Shown here: positions 36,740-50,875 of the stretch, one piece after another
How the letters are laid out: each line of letters begins with the position of its first letter
Position numbering within the stretch: position 1 is the first letter of the stretch
NCBI RefSeq assembly: GCF_003369915.1
Contig: NC_046675.1
Span: 5,766,001 to 5,830,000 of the forward strand
DNA length: 64,000 bases
Direction of reading: 5' to 3'
From: Drosophila miranda
Lineage: Eukaryota; Arthropoda; Insecta; Diptera; Drosophilidae
Translations under genes and position numbers: made by a program
Notes under the pieces: generated by a model
The model's input: only the letters and a program-made list of their open reading frames with translations
What the model was told of the DNA's origin: nothing
Database searches by the model: none

Positions 36740-39700
36740 GGCTGTGTTGTTGTGTCGTTGGCGGTGCCGGCAAACGCGGCGTATGAAAATTGTTTGCTAG
36801 AAAACTGTGTTGTTAGTCTTTGGGAAAACTTGCCGTCGAGCGGTTGGCTGGATCACTTGACTTGGCCGTGGCCCAAAAGAGTAGTGAAAATCGAGTAGAA
36901 GCCGCCGGGCAATATTCTTGCTAGTGACAGGTGCATCTTCAATCTCAATCAAAAAATCCCATGCCCACTGTGTCAGCGCGGTCCATCGTCTTTGTAGGTC
37001 CGATTTCTGGCCGCCTGCACTTCGGGGCTGGCTGCCATTAATGTCAACGCCACTGTCAGCTGGCTGCGGTTGTCGTGGTCGTCGTGTTAATGCTTTTAAT
37101 TACATGCGAAACATAAAAAGTATTTCGTTAAGTGTTGCCGTGAAGTTTGACATCGGAAATTAATGCACTTGCCGCCGCCGCATGCATTTGCGGGGCAGAC
37201 AGAACAGTTCCACACTGAGAGCAGCTCTCGCATCGTTCTCCTTCTCTTCGATCGTTATAGATATATCTTGAGTCTCTTTATAGGTAAGATCTATATGCTT
37301 ATATGTTTTTTTCCACTTGCTATGCGTAAACAAAGTGAATGAGTTGTTTATTATTGAATGGAACTCGTGCAGAGCACGCCATAAACATTCTACAATGATT
37401 TCAAAGCAAATTCTATTCAAACAAATCAAAGTGCTATTAATTTGGAGTATTTATAAAGCACACCTCTGCCATACAGCCAGTCGTCACATTATATTTTGAT
37501 CGAGAAACCCAGACCTGCCAAACTGCCGGCATTTGCATACGCGTTTCCATGGTTCTGTCCCTGTATCTCCTCTCTCTGCGCCGAGTAGTGCTCTGGCATC
37601 ATTATTAATAATGTTTATTTTGTTGATAATATTGATTTCGAAATCTAAACATTGACAAATTAATGCCACCACCACTACTAAGCCTATGCGAATGTCTAGT
37701 CATCATCATCATCTTCATCTTCATCAGCATTACGTTACTCGTATTTTAATCATAATGAAGCGATCGGATCGTCATCATCTCAACTTGAATTGTTTCGAGC
37801 TGTTGTCTCCACTCCAAAAACTGTGGCGATGGCTCCCAGCCCTGCCCTGCTTGGGGTCTTATCACGCCTCATAGGCGACCTTGTGACGCACTCGAACTTC
37901 TGAGCATTGTCACACACTTTTCGAACTCAATTCGCTGGCCACATCTCCATATACACGCATACTCCAGACTCTGGCTTCTGGCGTCCAGAAATAAACGAAA
38001 AAGTTATATAAATATAAGGTTTTATTTGCTTAAGAACAAATTCCCAACACCCTATAGCCAGCCACCCACCCAGCAACGGCTCATTAAACAAATGCAACAT
38101 CTGTTCGCGCTTTTCGGTCACGTTGTTTACAATCGGAATTGCCGCGCAAATTTAATGCCAAACATATTTAATACCCTTCGAGAGCATGCAACGTCATAGA
38201 TAGGATTCGAGCCGAATCAACCCGAAGACCAGCCATTGTCCATCTTTCAACCCACTCAACTGGTGGGGGGAAATCGGATAAGAGAGCGAGCGCCATGAGG
38301 AATATGAAAATTTATTGCGTATACGCCGAGGAGGCCGGCATTTCATTTTACGAATTTATCGGCATGCATCACAAGTTGATTGGGATTCGCGTCGCTATTT
38401 TGGTCAGCCATCCCAGTCCGCAGGCAAAGTTCCAAATCAAAAATGTCTTTATTTATATGAATGGTTGATGGTGATTTATGCGGCCGTCTTTGTATCTCTA
38501 TCTTTTGGCATAGTCTCATTTTTTACGGCATGATTCGCCTAATTACGAGTGCGCATCGCACTGCTGGAGTGGAGCAGACCAGGCCAAAGAAAACAGGAAA
38601 AGCAGAGGAAAAGTGTGCGGCAAACCACGTCGCAGACGTGGCCTGCCCCAGTGTGAGTGAGTGGCACTGTCCGTTTGATTTGCCTGATGCGTGCGTGTGG
38701 CGCCTTTCGATTTGTGGTTTCTTTTCTGTGGGACGACAATCGCGATCGCGTCTGCAGTCGCCTGGACGCCGCCTGAATAAGAAATGTCCGCTCACTTTCT
38801 GACTCACAAAAACAATCAAGAGCAGCAGCAGCCAGCCACATATTCTCATCGCGAATTTCTTTTCAAAATTTAACTCGACTGTGGGATCGCTATGCAAATA
38901 AAAGGTGGGCCACATTTAGGCCTTTGTGGCACGGGGGGTCGCAGTCCAGTGGGTGGGGTCCAGTGCATACGCATCGTTTGTTTAACCCAAAAACTATTGA
39001 TGATTGTCGATATAATGTATTTCTTTAATGTGCCCTGTATTTATTTAGCTACAATTTGTACTTTTTATTTTTACTTTTACTTTTTCCTCTGCCGTGTGCT
39101 AATTCTTTTTATGGCCAAATTTTCGATAGAACTTTTGGCGGGGTGTGTTTTCTTTATAGTTCGAGAAGCAAACAAAAGACCAAAGCAAAAATGAGGCAAG
39201 CGATTACGTTTTACGATTATGAATTGCCGAAAGGGCTGTGGGGCACGTGCAACTCGAACGGGCCTAACATTCCTAATGCGTGTTTAATTTACTGTCAACA
39301 GAGTCCTGCAGCTGGCAGTCGCCTGTTAATTGTCCGGCAGATCGTTCGACTTGCTCGTGGATTCGATTCTAACTCGATTAATCCCGGCCCCAGCACCGCT
39401 GTCGAATGTAATTACCAGCACAATGGCGCAGGGCTACAATAACAAATTATTGTATAATCATTAACGACATGAAAGACCATACTCACACTCCCCGACACAC
39501 GCACCCAAGACAATCCCCCCAGTCAGCCTTTCTTTACACTTCAGTCAGTCCCAAGGAGCAGGCGGCTGAGTAAGAGCCTTCCTTGGGCTATCTTTTGACA
39601 ACAAAGTGCTCCCGTCTGAGTCAGCGTCAGAGTCTGAGTAATTCATTAGACGTATATTGTGCTGGAGAGAGAGCATTTGCATAATTATGCAATCAGTTTT

Positions 39701-42700
39701 GGCACACTTACACATTAGACGCAGACGGCTGATAAACAAGCCCAAGAGCAGCGCCCGAATTCCATTTCCTTGCCCCAAAGACCAAGTCGCACCGGGCCAT
39801 AGACAGCGGCGCAGACAGGGACTAGACCCAATTTGATTAGCACGCGCATTCCGAATGAAGGCCGAATAGGAGGTGGCCTGGCCCTGACACCTTACCCCCC
39901 CCCATAGTGCTCCGTACGTGGGCGCTTAATCATCGTCTTGCGGGGAGGACTGCCTGGGAGAGTGCTTCGCTTCTGGCGGGGGGAGTGGAAACTTTTGTGG
40001 GGCTTAATTAGAAGTCAAATGTTTGCTGCCAGGCAAGACGGTCTTGCCTTCCGTGCGTTTTCTTAGCGTTTTTTTACGCCCCGGCGCATATGTCTCTCTC
40101 TCTTCTCTTCGTGTGTGGGGCTGCACGTGAGTGTGGTGTTTATGATAGGTCTTATTGCCCATTTGTATGCCCGGGAGTCATGACTTCAAGATCAGCCAAC
40201 AAATGGGTTATTAACTCTGTGCCACAACTGAAACCAAGCTGATAAATGGCAGAGGGGAACAGTCGGTGAATGGGAAAAGTTTAGGGGCAGACAAATGATA
40301 CCTCATCAGTGCAGTATCCTTGCTAGTCCTTGAAGATATGACAGCCATTTGTTTGGCGGGAAAATCCGAATGAAAACGCTTCATTTGCCATGCAAAAGGC
40401 TGCCATATGGCCAGGAGGACAGTGTTTTCCCAAGTCCCCTCATTAGGTTCTATTTATACTCGACTACGCTTAAGCAAACAATTAGCACCAAAGTCTCCTC
40501 CCAAACCGAAAGGAAACTGTTGCCAGTCAATAGGCCAATTAAACGCCATTGTTTTGGCCGCTTCTAGAACAGTACCTGATGCCCATGTTGTACACATAGA
40601 TGGGCTGCTTATGGCCGGAATCAACTAAGTACCGAGCACCACACACGCATTTATAGTTCATTTATTCATGTATATTGATTTGGGGTGAGCCAGCTGCCTG
40701 GTGGCCTATGGGCAAGCCATCAAAAATCAATCAATTCCCACAAATTATAGCAAATAAGTAGGGAAATTTCCAGAAAACGCTTTAAATAAACTGCCTGTCT
40801 ATTTTTCACTTCTCTCCCACGCTTAGCCCATATGCCCATATTCTATGAGTCATTTAGATTATAACCCGTTCTGGATCCCAGTCCCAGGCCCACTGCCAAT
40901 CCTCGACACTCCTTGACAAATGAGCCACATGCTAAGTAACAACTTTCTTCATCATTACTTTCAAATGGTTTTTGGGCGCATCAAAATTGAAAAATTTCGG
41001 CTCCATCCCTTGGCCACTTGGTCCCCGCACTTTGGTGCCATTTCCGGATTGCGTTTCGTCTTGGCCTCGCTTCAGTGCACCGGCCTCCAGCTTCCAGCTT
41101 ACTCATCTCCGTTTATTTTCGACAATCGAGCGGTGCGACTGCTGCTCTGTTTGTTCAGATACTCGCATATAAATTGCCAGTTTCATTTGCAATTCTAATT
41201 TGCAGGCAGACGGCTCCTTAATTGAAAACCAAACACAAGAGAAACCAGCCGGAATGCTACTGCTTCCCTGTTAACAGACACTAATCTTCAAAAGAACATA
41301 TTCGTATAGCGACCATAGATAGTAGATTTCATTGTATTGCATTTTATTTGATAGAGTTTGACGCATTTTGGGGAGCCCAAACTTCCGTAGGCACTGCGAT
41401 ATTAGATTCAAACCATAAATTCACAATAAATATATGTATGTCTCGGGACATACCCTTGCCCCATATAGGCTCCATTGGGATATATTGAGCTGGATTTTTT
41501 TATTGCCGCTGTATAAAAGCGGCTGTTCATAACAATTCGTTGAACGTCATGTATGTAGCTCTTGGATCGGTATGGGTATGGATTCGAGTGAACACTAACG
41601 TGTTTTTCTGGCTTATTCATTGATAACAAAACGGGTAAGTGAATAATACTGGATATGAATATCTTACGGGGAGGGAGTCGATCGCGATATATATAATTAT
41701 ATGCTGAACTCCAGAGGTATTTTAGTCGGAGTCCAGTCCCAACTCATTATGGATGAACGTATTTCCTCTGTCATTTTCGTAATGATTAGGGTATAAAAAG
41801 TTGAATTTTTTCGTTCCCGCCGAGTGTTGCTCCTTTTATTGGCCTGACGAGACCTGGTCTGAGGCCTCTGGCAGTCCAAATTTAATGCCAGGGCCCGTCC
41901 AGCCCGGTCTCTTTCTCTGTCTCTTGGCTGATTGTCAACGTTCTTGAGTTTCATCATGCAATCTGCAGTGCGAATGCTCGGGATGCTGTAAACGTCTCCC
42001 AGAGAGCTGCCTAGATCCAGAGCAGAGTAGGTTGGTGTTTAATTTACTGATAAATATTTTTATACCACAATAAATACATTTTTCAGTACGCACTTGGACG
42101 ACGGCGACGACTCGTGGCCGGCAAAGCCATAAAAACATGGCCAAAACCAAAAAACCGAATGCGGGAAAGCGGGAAAAAAGTACCAACCGTGTACGCTTCC
42201 ATTTCCATTTGTGTCCTGCGGTCATTACAATGTTGTGTTTGCATATTAAGCCACTGGATGGAACGGTGGTGAGGCGGTGGGTGGTGTGGGGCCTCGGGGT
42301 CAGTGAACTCTGGGTCGTAAAATGATTGGCATGGCCAAAAGTGAAAGCCAGCCATGCTCGTGGCTAACTATGCAGCCAACTCATAAAAATTGCAGCCAAT
42401 AAAAGGCGACAATTGCTGGCACGGCACTTGAACCTGGTCGTGGCACTCGGCACTTGAACGGGCGGTATCGTTGTCTTCCAGCTTATCGCTCATCCGCCAT
42501 CAGCAGTGGCTCAACGGGATGCAGTTTCCCATCCCCAACCCCATCCCCACTCCACTCAACGTCACACTCTGTCATTAGACCGTCCGGTGACAGCTCATTG
42601 CTAATCCGTGAGGAGCACTTAGATGGGACACCCTTGATGCCAGTGGCACGCCCACGCCCCATCCGTCACTCTTCGAGAGGTTCAAGTGAATTATCCTCCA

Positions 42701-45203
42701 AGCTGACGTCAGCAGTGGGACACGCCTCCAATGGGGGGGCGTTTGCCTGTAGCTTGTAGCCACCGCGATGACAAATTAAATGAAACGCAAAGCAAGTGCA
42801 GGACGAGTGCAGGCCCAGCGGTGCGGGAGTGTCAAACGCGTTTTAGGGAACGCCCAAGTTTGTTTAACAGCCACTCGCAGGCAGGATGCGAGTGGGGGCC
42901 AAAAGTTAACGACGCCCTGCCACGCACTGCTCAATAACGCCAGCGGAAGTGCGGCGAGGGCCATTTTTCAATATGCGCACCGGAAATGACAGGGGACAAA
43001 CGGCAGGGCAAAGTCGTGCCAAGGACGACGTCCCAGCGCATACCAAAGCCAACACCTTCCACTGCAGCTCACGCCCAACAGAATCGGTATTTCACATGTG
43101 TGCCTTATTGCATTTCTCCCTTGACACCAACCGAGAATCGAACCGAAAGCTATTCCCTGCTGGGGCATGTGCGAAATGCGATAACTGTCAAGGTCAGCCA
43201 AATGTTATATACGCATTAGTGGTCCATATTCAAATGCCACATGATACCCACAAAGACACAAATGGCATCCACACCATGCTCGTATATTTTCACTCATATC
43301 GAAGCAATTAAAGTGTCTTTAGCGCGGACTGTGGACTGCGGACTTGTGGGAAACTAGACCAAGGGTAAACGAAGGAATATTCCTTGGCCAAAGGGAGAGG
43401 TTTAACACAGTCGCTTTTGTGGAATTGTGTGGCTGTACAGGCTTCTTGGAGCAGTTGATTTTGATGCAGGATCGGGAGAATATCTATCATGACTAATCAA
43501 AGCAAATACCCAACCTAGTAGTAGGGTATCCTAAAGTTGAGCTTCTCTTTCGGTTCTATTTACAATATACACGAAATCGTAAAACAATAGCCAGTGCTAT
43601 CTGTGCTATATGGCCCTCCGACTGTCCCTGTCCACCAGGCAGTCTGTCCGTTCCGTTTGTGTGCTGTTTGAATTCCCAGGGCAAGCAAATAAGCAAACAA
43701 AACCAAAGGACAGACAACAGTCAGTCGTCTGACAGCAGCTGCAGAGTTTCCCGGCCAGCGGCATCTCTTCCAGCGATAAAACGCCTTCCTTGGCCAGTGC
43801 CTTATCAAAGCGGGGACACTGCTTAGCACTGCCACTGGCCCACAGACAGCAGCAACAAGCTCAGAGGAAAAGTATAAAATTACATTCATCCGTGGCGAAT
43901 GAGCAACTTGAAGAAGGCGTTTAAAACATCGGGCGCGCATTTTGTTCTCCTTCTGTTCTCCGATAAAGAATGCTAGCTTTACAAAAACATTAGTTGAACG
44001 ACCAACCCATTCGCAACAGCAACAATCGGGCACATACCACACGCACACAAAGCCATACACCCATAAAGATATAGATACAGATATAGCAGAGATCTATGGC
44101 CATTGTTTGAGCGTTTAGTCCGCGCCCGTTGTGTTTTTCCTCGTACTCGGAGTGCAGGAGGAGGAGCAGGCAAACAGAGCGAGACAGAGCGAGACAGAGC
44201 ACTTCGCAGTCTCATAAATAAGTGAGGATGGCAGGGACAATGGAGTCGGGAGTCAGGAGTTGGGAGCTGGGAGCAGGGCAAACATCCTTGACTTGACTTG
44301 CAACGGATGCCGCATTGCGGAGCGAAGCTACAGGCTGACTGGAACTTGTCCAGGCTTCAGACTCCAGGCTCCAGGCTCTGGAATCTGAGGCATGAAACTG
44401 TAATTTAAAAATACGAGTAGCATAGCGAATCATTCGGCACTTTTCATTTAAATTCCTATCCCAGTCTGTGCGGAGTTTTCCCAACTCCACTTCAACTCAA
44501 TGGCAGCGGATTAATATGGCCAAGAGGGACAACAAGTATAACTGCTACTCCAGACTTACTTAATTGCCATTCATTGGTCAATTACAGGGACATGACCGTG
44601 GGACATCGACATGTCAATTGGGTTCCGAGGATTTTTGCCCAAAAGCAATTTTCCACCCCAGCCACCACCGCAACCGCAGTGGGACGACGGACGAACCACT
44701 TTCGGTGGCTGGGCTGCAATTGAAAAACAAGCTTTTGGTTTTACGGCGCTTTGTTCGCCTTTTGTCCGGAGAGTGGAGTCGTTTTTGTAGCCTTTGTTGG
44801 GGACTGCCAGTGGTTACACACGAGCGCTGCGGCGGCATGCGAACTAGTTAGATTAATTTAGCCAGAGTCACAAACACAATTACGAAGTCATTTCAATTTA
44901 TTAAGCGAGTGGCACCCCCGGCAAAAAGCCACAGCCACAGCTACAGCCCCGTCCCGGATGAGGCTGCCCCTTCTTTGAGGGGGAGAGAATCCTGGGCTAT
45001 AAACGTATTTTAGCCAGCACTTCCCCCGAAAGTGTATGAGCGATTAAAGGAGCTGAGGAGACGAGTCCGATGGCCTGCCAAATGTTCGAAATCAATTTGG
45101 CGGCTGGGCTTTAATTTTGCTCCCCTTACTTCTAGAAGTATTTTGTTGTTGCAGCTAGCTTAGCGATTTGTCAAAGTGGATGAGACGGCACACAACCCAC
45201 CCA

Positions 45204-45240
45204 GCCCCATGCCCCATGCCCCATGCCCCATGCCCCATGC
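45204..45240. repeat. CCCCATG heptamer tandem repeat
   Basis: Five perfect copies of a 7-bp unit (GCCCCAT) in the region upstream of ETHR. Confidence 0.9.
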
Positions 45241-47411
45241 CATACGTACGAGTATTTCCCCCGAGTTGACTATTATTGAACGATAAATTGATTAGATATG
45301 CGTGCGAGAGTGTGACAACTTGCCTCGACTCGGTCCTCGGTTCGTTGTTGCTGATGCTGCGTCTACTGATGCCACTGCTGCTGCTGCTGATTCTTATTGC
45401 TGCCTCAAATTGCCATTTCAATGTTAATTTTATTAGGGTGTCAGCAATAAATTTCGTTCAATCTTAAATACCATAAAAAGCGTTACACTTCTGCCACACA
45501 CATGGCAGATCCACTCTCACTCGCACACAATTTCCATTATCACCGAGAGCTTTGAACCTTATTCAAATCTCAGCCGGAAAATTATACCAAATATATGTAT
45601 GTATCGGCATCTATATGCATAGTATATATGGAATATGTAGATATGGCGGATACGCCCCCACAGACAGGCCACAAGTTATCCATCAAATGGCCGCACGGCA
45701 CTCATGTAAGCAGTCGGTCTGCTGTGGATTCCGGCCGTAACCATAAACCGTTTTCAGATTTACATGCAGGCGGCGCATGTTTGTGGCAGCAGTTGTTGTG
45801 GCTGGGCTGTGAGTGCACAGTCCCCCCCTTTCCAACGAGTCCCCATGGTCATGGGATGCCTGGACCACAGCACGGCACAGCACTCAACTAAAGTTTTGCA
45901 ACGATTCATTTGTCCTTCTACTCGACCAGCTCAAAACTTTGAAAACAATTATGCCCTGCCAAATGGCCAATGGAGACCCAGCTCCACTCTACGCATACAT
46001 GTCCACTGCTGGCCAATTCAAACCAATTTCAGCATCGTTAAAGTCTCATTTTTAAGCCAAATGTGTCACAAAACTGCCTTGTTATGTCACATTTGGGTAC
46101 ATTGAACCCCAGCCAGCACTAGGAAGTCCAGCAAACAGAAGAGGTCCTGGCTGGACAGGACACGACAGCACACGAAGTGCACAGCTTGCCCAGTGTCTGT
46201 GAGTCAGGGAAAAGGACAAGAACCAGGCATCCGCCACCAGCCAGCGGAATGCAAACAAAAAGGGAAGGCGGGGGCATCGGTATCACATCCCAGGGCCAAG
46301 AGGCAACCAGTCCAATATGGTCTGCGCATAATGAATTTATCAAATTAATCAAAATGGCGCTGTTCAGAGTGTCCCCGCACCGGAAGCGGGTGTTTATATG
46401 CCACAAACTGTGTGACGGGGGTAGGAAATGCTCCCCCATCCGACGACTGTCCATGTAAATGTTTGCTGTGTCAGGCAGAGTGTGTTTGTACGAGCATAAT
46501 ATAATTAAGCGAAGTTGCGCGTCGCAGAAATGGGGATTTAATAAAGCCATTTGGCTGACGGGCAGCAGCATGGAGATGAGCAGCAGACGCCATCGCTATC
46601 GCCATAAGAATAAACAGCAGAATGAGCAGCTTCTGGTGATAATCGCCGTATGTTCGGCGACAGTGGCTCGGAAAAGTATGCGACAGATGGTTAGGTTCAA
46701 ATTTGTTAACAAATTATCATTATCAATACTCTCTATCAATGGGTTATATCTAAGTTTGCTGCTCTAAGTATTTCCTAGACCTTGAAGAACATAACCCTGC
46801 TATCAATTAAAGCCATGCCACTGCCACTGTCCAGTTCCGGCCAAGTGCGGCCTGCCGACAAGAGTCGGGATGGGATCGAATATGGGGGATGGGCATGGGG
46901 ATGTTTATGGCGGATACTGGGGTGCCGGATGCTCTAATGTTATGTAAATGACAGCGCCTAATGAACTTTTCATTCATTATCGTTAGTTAGTTAGTTAGCC
47001 TGGTCAATGGCCGGTTATTTCCTGATCCTGTGCCGGAGCCCAGGCCCTCCGACAGCGGGATACTTAAACACTAATCCCTAATCCCTTTGCTCACTTTTAC
47101 CACTTCAGGCGTGGCCGGACGACAACCGCAAAGCTCCTCTGATTGATTTGTCTAATGCTGCCGGATCCGGACAACAGAGACACCGTGGTGCACGAGTATC
47201 TGGATAGCCGTTGGACATCTTAATTTCATTAGCGCGTCTTTAAGTGCTCTCATAAACTTGCCGGAGGGGTGATTACAACGGATTCGGTGTCGGTTTTGGT
47301 TTTGGTTTTGGTTTCGGATGCGGATTCCTTCCTTCCCATACCGTTCCGCTACGCTCCGCTCCTACTTAATTGAACAGCGGGTGCTCTCCCTCGAAGGATT
47401 CGCGGCGATAA

Positions 47412-50400
47412 TGTTGCGACTGTGGCCCATGTAATTCACATTACGAGACATACGCCCCCCGACGCAGGACGACGACACCGACATTGCCATTGGTGAGGGG
47501 CAGCCACGGCGTCGCTGTGGCCAGGACCGGGCAGCATCCACGGCTGACCAGCATTGGCATAGGCTTGAGGATTTGTTGGCTGTTGCTGCTGCTACCCCAG
47601 ACCCCGGCTCAAGATGCTGCAACAGCAACACCAACAGCATTCCAAACAGCAGCATCCGCCGGCCCTGCTGCCGCAGCAACCACAGCCAGGACGACGTCCC
47701 AGCAGGCTGGGCTATCCCGTGGCGCTCCTAGTGGCGGCGATGGCGCATACAACGCAACTTATAGTATTCCAGCCCTCGGCTACGAGTCCGCCCACACCAG
47801 CAGCGGCCATAGTGATAATTCCAGCGCAGCAACAGCCGATTCCGATTCCGACTCCGAGGAGGATGCTAAGCCGATGCTGCCACAGATTCCGCCGTATATA
47901 CGCACAACCGCCATGTTCTTCTGCATAGCCATCATGCTGCTGGGAGTTGTAGGGAACGTGATGGTGAGTCCATCGAATGCACCTCTACGGCATGCCCATT
48001 CCATGCCCTTTTTAATTTGTATTTGCAGGTGCCCATTGTGATTATTAAGACAAAGGATATGCGCAACTCCACAAACATTTTCCTCACCAATCTCAGCATC
48101 GCCGACCTGCTGGTGCTCCTCGTCTGCACGCCCACCGTCCTCGTCGAGGTTAATACGCGCCCAGAGACCTGGGTACTTGGCCACGAGATGTGTAAGTGGC
48201 TCATACCATACTCGTGCTCCCGGTTGCTCCGTTTGTTTCTGTTTACTTTCCCCAGCCTAATTAACTGATTTTGTGCTCTCTTTTGCTCTCGCAGGCAAGG
48301 CCGTGCCGTTCGTTGAGCTGACGGTGGCCCACGCCAGCGTTCTGACCATCTTGGCCATCTCATTCGAGCGCTATTACGCAATCTGTGAGCCATTAAAGGC
48401 CGGCTACGTCTGTACCAAGGGGCGTGCCATCCTCATCTGCGTCCTGGCCTGGGGCATTGCTGCGCTTTTTACGAGGTAAGCGTCCGCTCGTCTCCGAACC
48501 TTGCGGACGGTGCAATGAACTCTGTTCTGCTGTCGGTTTTGTGGCTTTCTTAAAGTAAATTTAATTAAATATTACCATTATAATTTTCACAAATTATATT
48601 TAGGCGAGATATCTCATTGCATGCTCGCCCTCTCTCTCTCTCTCTCTCTCTCTTTATATATTGTATCTACATCTCTTACGATTTCTGTCTTTGGTGTTGG
48701 CATTCTTATATACACATCTGTACTGTTTTATCCTCCATTATATAAAGATCTACTCCTAGTTTATGGCTAATTTCCATTTATTCATTTTGGGCAGCCAAGC
48801 ATTAAGTTCCTCGCTCATTAATTATAAGTGTCAATCGTCGTCATTTTTAATGATTTGTGTTTTGTTTCTGTTTTCTCTATTTGGGTTTTCTCCGATTTTT
48901 TGTCTCCATTCCTGATTTCTGAAATGGTTTTTGTTTTTTTTTTGGTCTATGGCATTTGGTGTTTGGTGTTTGGCCTTTTGTTTGCCATCCGCGTGTCCAT
49001 TTACATGCTAAACATTCGACTGTTGACCCACTCTCTCTCTCCACCTATCTATTTCACTTCCTCCTTTTCCTGCCATCCACATCCCATGTATCCTACTCAT
49101 GGACATCTCCCATTCCTTCCCCCTCTTTGGCCATTGCGCTATTCCTTCTCATTTAGGGAGGCTCTCAAGCTCCGTAACGGCCATGCTTTTGTCCCGTTAT
49201 CAGCCCCCTGTCATCTTTAATAAGCACCGATGTCCGCTATCATGGAATTTCATTTCATTGACACTTTATTATTGTTTTTTCATGGCCACATTCCCAGTCG
49301 CAGTCACACTCCTCAGTCACATCTAAGGAAGGCCGGCGACCCTTTTTAATTTTGCAAATCTTGCCGCGTTCATAACAATGAATATTTTTGGGGCAAACAC
49401 TGACCCCACCGCATGGGGAGTGGTCGTGGGCAGGGTCATGGCTGGAATCGGGATCGGCCTGCCTCCAGGAGTCTGCCCATTAATTACGCCACCCAAGAAG
49501 CCGCCCCAAGGCCGAAGCAAACATTTTAAAACCCATTCAAAACGGAGGCACCACAAGGCGTCTACAGTGACGCACGTCCACGACCAAAGCGCTCGGATCA
49601 TCCTAAGCAGAAGCCACCGCCTGTTGACTGTCATATCTGTGTCTAGCCAAAATATTTAAATCGATTCGGATTACTTTAACACGCAGAAAGAAGACAAGTT
49701 TTCCATAGAAAGCTGGTTCTTAAATGTATATTAATGATGGTAGTGTTCTGTGGTGTATGTAATTCTCATGATCATCATTTCATATGACACTCTTTCCTAT
49801 TCGCTCTCTCCGCCTCCTCTTGCTCTCTCCTTCTCTCTCACTCTTTATACATCTCACTATTTCCCTCCATTTCCATCCATTATCCGCCTCCCCATGACCC
49901 CGCAGCCTGATTACGTTTCTTGTTTGCTTTTTTCTCTCCCCCCATTTTCCATGTAGCCCCATACTGTGGGTGGCCGAATACAAGTTGGCCGAATATATTG
50001 ATGGATCATCGGTGGCCGTTTGCCTCACGCAGGCCATCACCGATTGGACCATAGCCTTCTTTCTGATGACCATAACCGTGTTCTTCATAATGCCATTCCT
50101 GACCCTGGTCGTGCTCTACGGCATCATTGCCAAGAACCTCGTCTCCAATCAGAGCACCATGCTGCGCGCCCGCCCCACCAAGCCGGAGCTAAGCCTAAGG
50201 GCCCGTAAGCAGGTGGTCCTAATGCTCGGCGCCGTCGTTCTCTCGTTCTTCGTCTGCCTGCTGCCCTTCCGCGTGCTAACCCTCTGGATCATACTGAGCA
50301 CGGACCAAACGCTGCACGAGATTGGCCTGGTGCGCTACTACAGCCTGCTCTACTTCTGCCGTGTGATGCTCTACCTCAACTCGGCCATGAACCCCATACT

Positions 50401-50875
50401 CTACAACCTCATGTCCACCAAGTTTCGCAGGGGCTTTGCGCGGCTCTGCCACGATGCTGGCCGAATGCTGTTGAAGTTGCTCACGCTGGGACGGAGCAGC
50501 GACGGTGTGGGCGGCTCTCGCGGACGCAGTGGCACCATCTCCACGGGCCTGGGCACCAATACGAACACCAACTCGTCCAATGCCACGGCGGCCACCAGCT
50601 CTAGCATTTTGTCACGCAGCTCCAATCGACGATGCAGCGAGGACATCAGCCGCACCCGCCTGAAGATTGAGCTGCAGTTGCCCTGCGGCAGTGATCTGGA
50701 AGCCATGGCCATGCTCCATCATTCCGGGACGGGCAAACGGATGGCCAGGCGGGAGAGTGATAGCCGGCTAATGGGCTTGAAGAACTCACATCCGTATCCG
50801 AGGCGCCACAAGCCTCAAATCAGTTTCGACGAGGAGACACTGCGCGATGCAAAGGAAGCTGAAAATCTAGCCTGA
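47412..50875 (+). CDS. ETHR: Ecdysis triggering hormone receptor, isoform using the proximal last exon
   Basis: Class A GPCR for ecdysis triggering hormone, which drives the ecdysis motor programme in peptidergic neurons. Exons: (47412)-47963, 48029-48191, 48295-48475 and 49957-50875. The frame opens after a stop at 47409 but has no in-frame ATG before 47874. Two N-glycosylation sites (NAT, NSS) in the pre-TM1 segment argue that it is translated, so the ATG probably lies in an upstream exon; the start given is only the limit of the open frame. TM1 is FFCIAIMLLGVVGNVM. Exon 3 carries the ERY motif at the end of TM3 (FERYYAICEP). The terminal exon supplies TM4-TM7, with CLLPFRVLTLW and NSAMNPILYN, plus a Ser/Thr-rich tail. 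The identification rests on sequence recall and on the paired terminal exons known for this gene. Confidence 0.9.
48630..48653. repeat. (CT)n microsatellite in ETHR intron
   Basis: Pure CT run in the intron before the alternative terminal exons. Confidence 0.85.

Larger units (their letters stand above)
35690..47411. other. Long noncoding region upstream of ETHR
   Basis: About 11.7 kb without secure coding sequence. A short + strand open stretch (35968-36243) runs directly into an AATAAA but matches nothing I know. A CpG-rich segment with an initiator occurs at 36631-36740. A tandem CCCCATG repeat lies at 45204-45240. Because the first recognised ETHR coding exon lacks an ATG, at least one upstream ETHR exon probably lies somewhere in this interval. 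The remainder is typical fly intergenic or intronic DNA. Confidence 0.5.

Noticed and set aside
42454-42759. 101-codon + strand frame in the ETHR upstream region
   Set aside because: Ser/Pro-rich with no domain, overlapped by similar frames on the other strand; typical of GC-richer spacer DNA.
46972-47000. TTAG short tandem repeat (GTTAGTTAGTTAG)
   Set aside because: Only three to four units; ordinary simple sequence and not a telomeric or CRISPR-type array.
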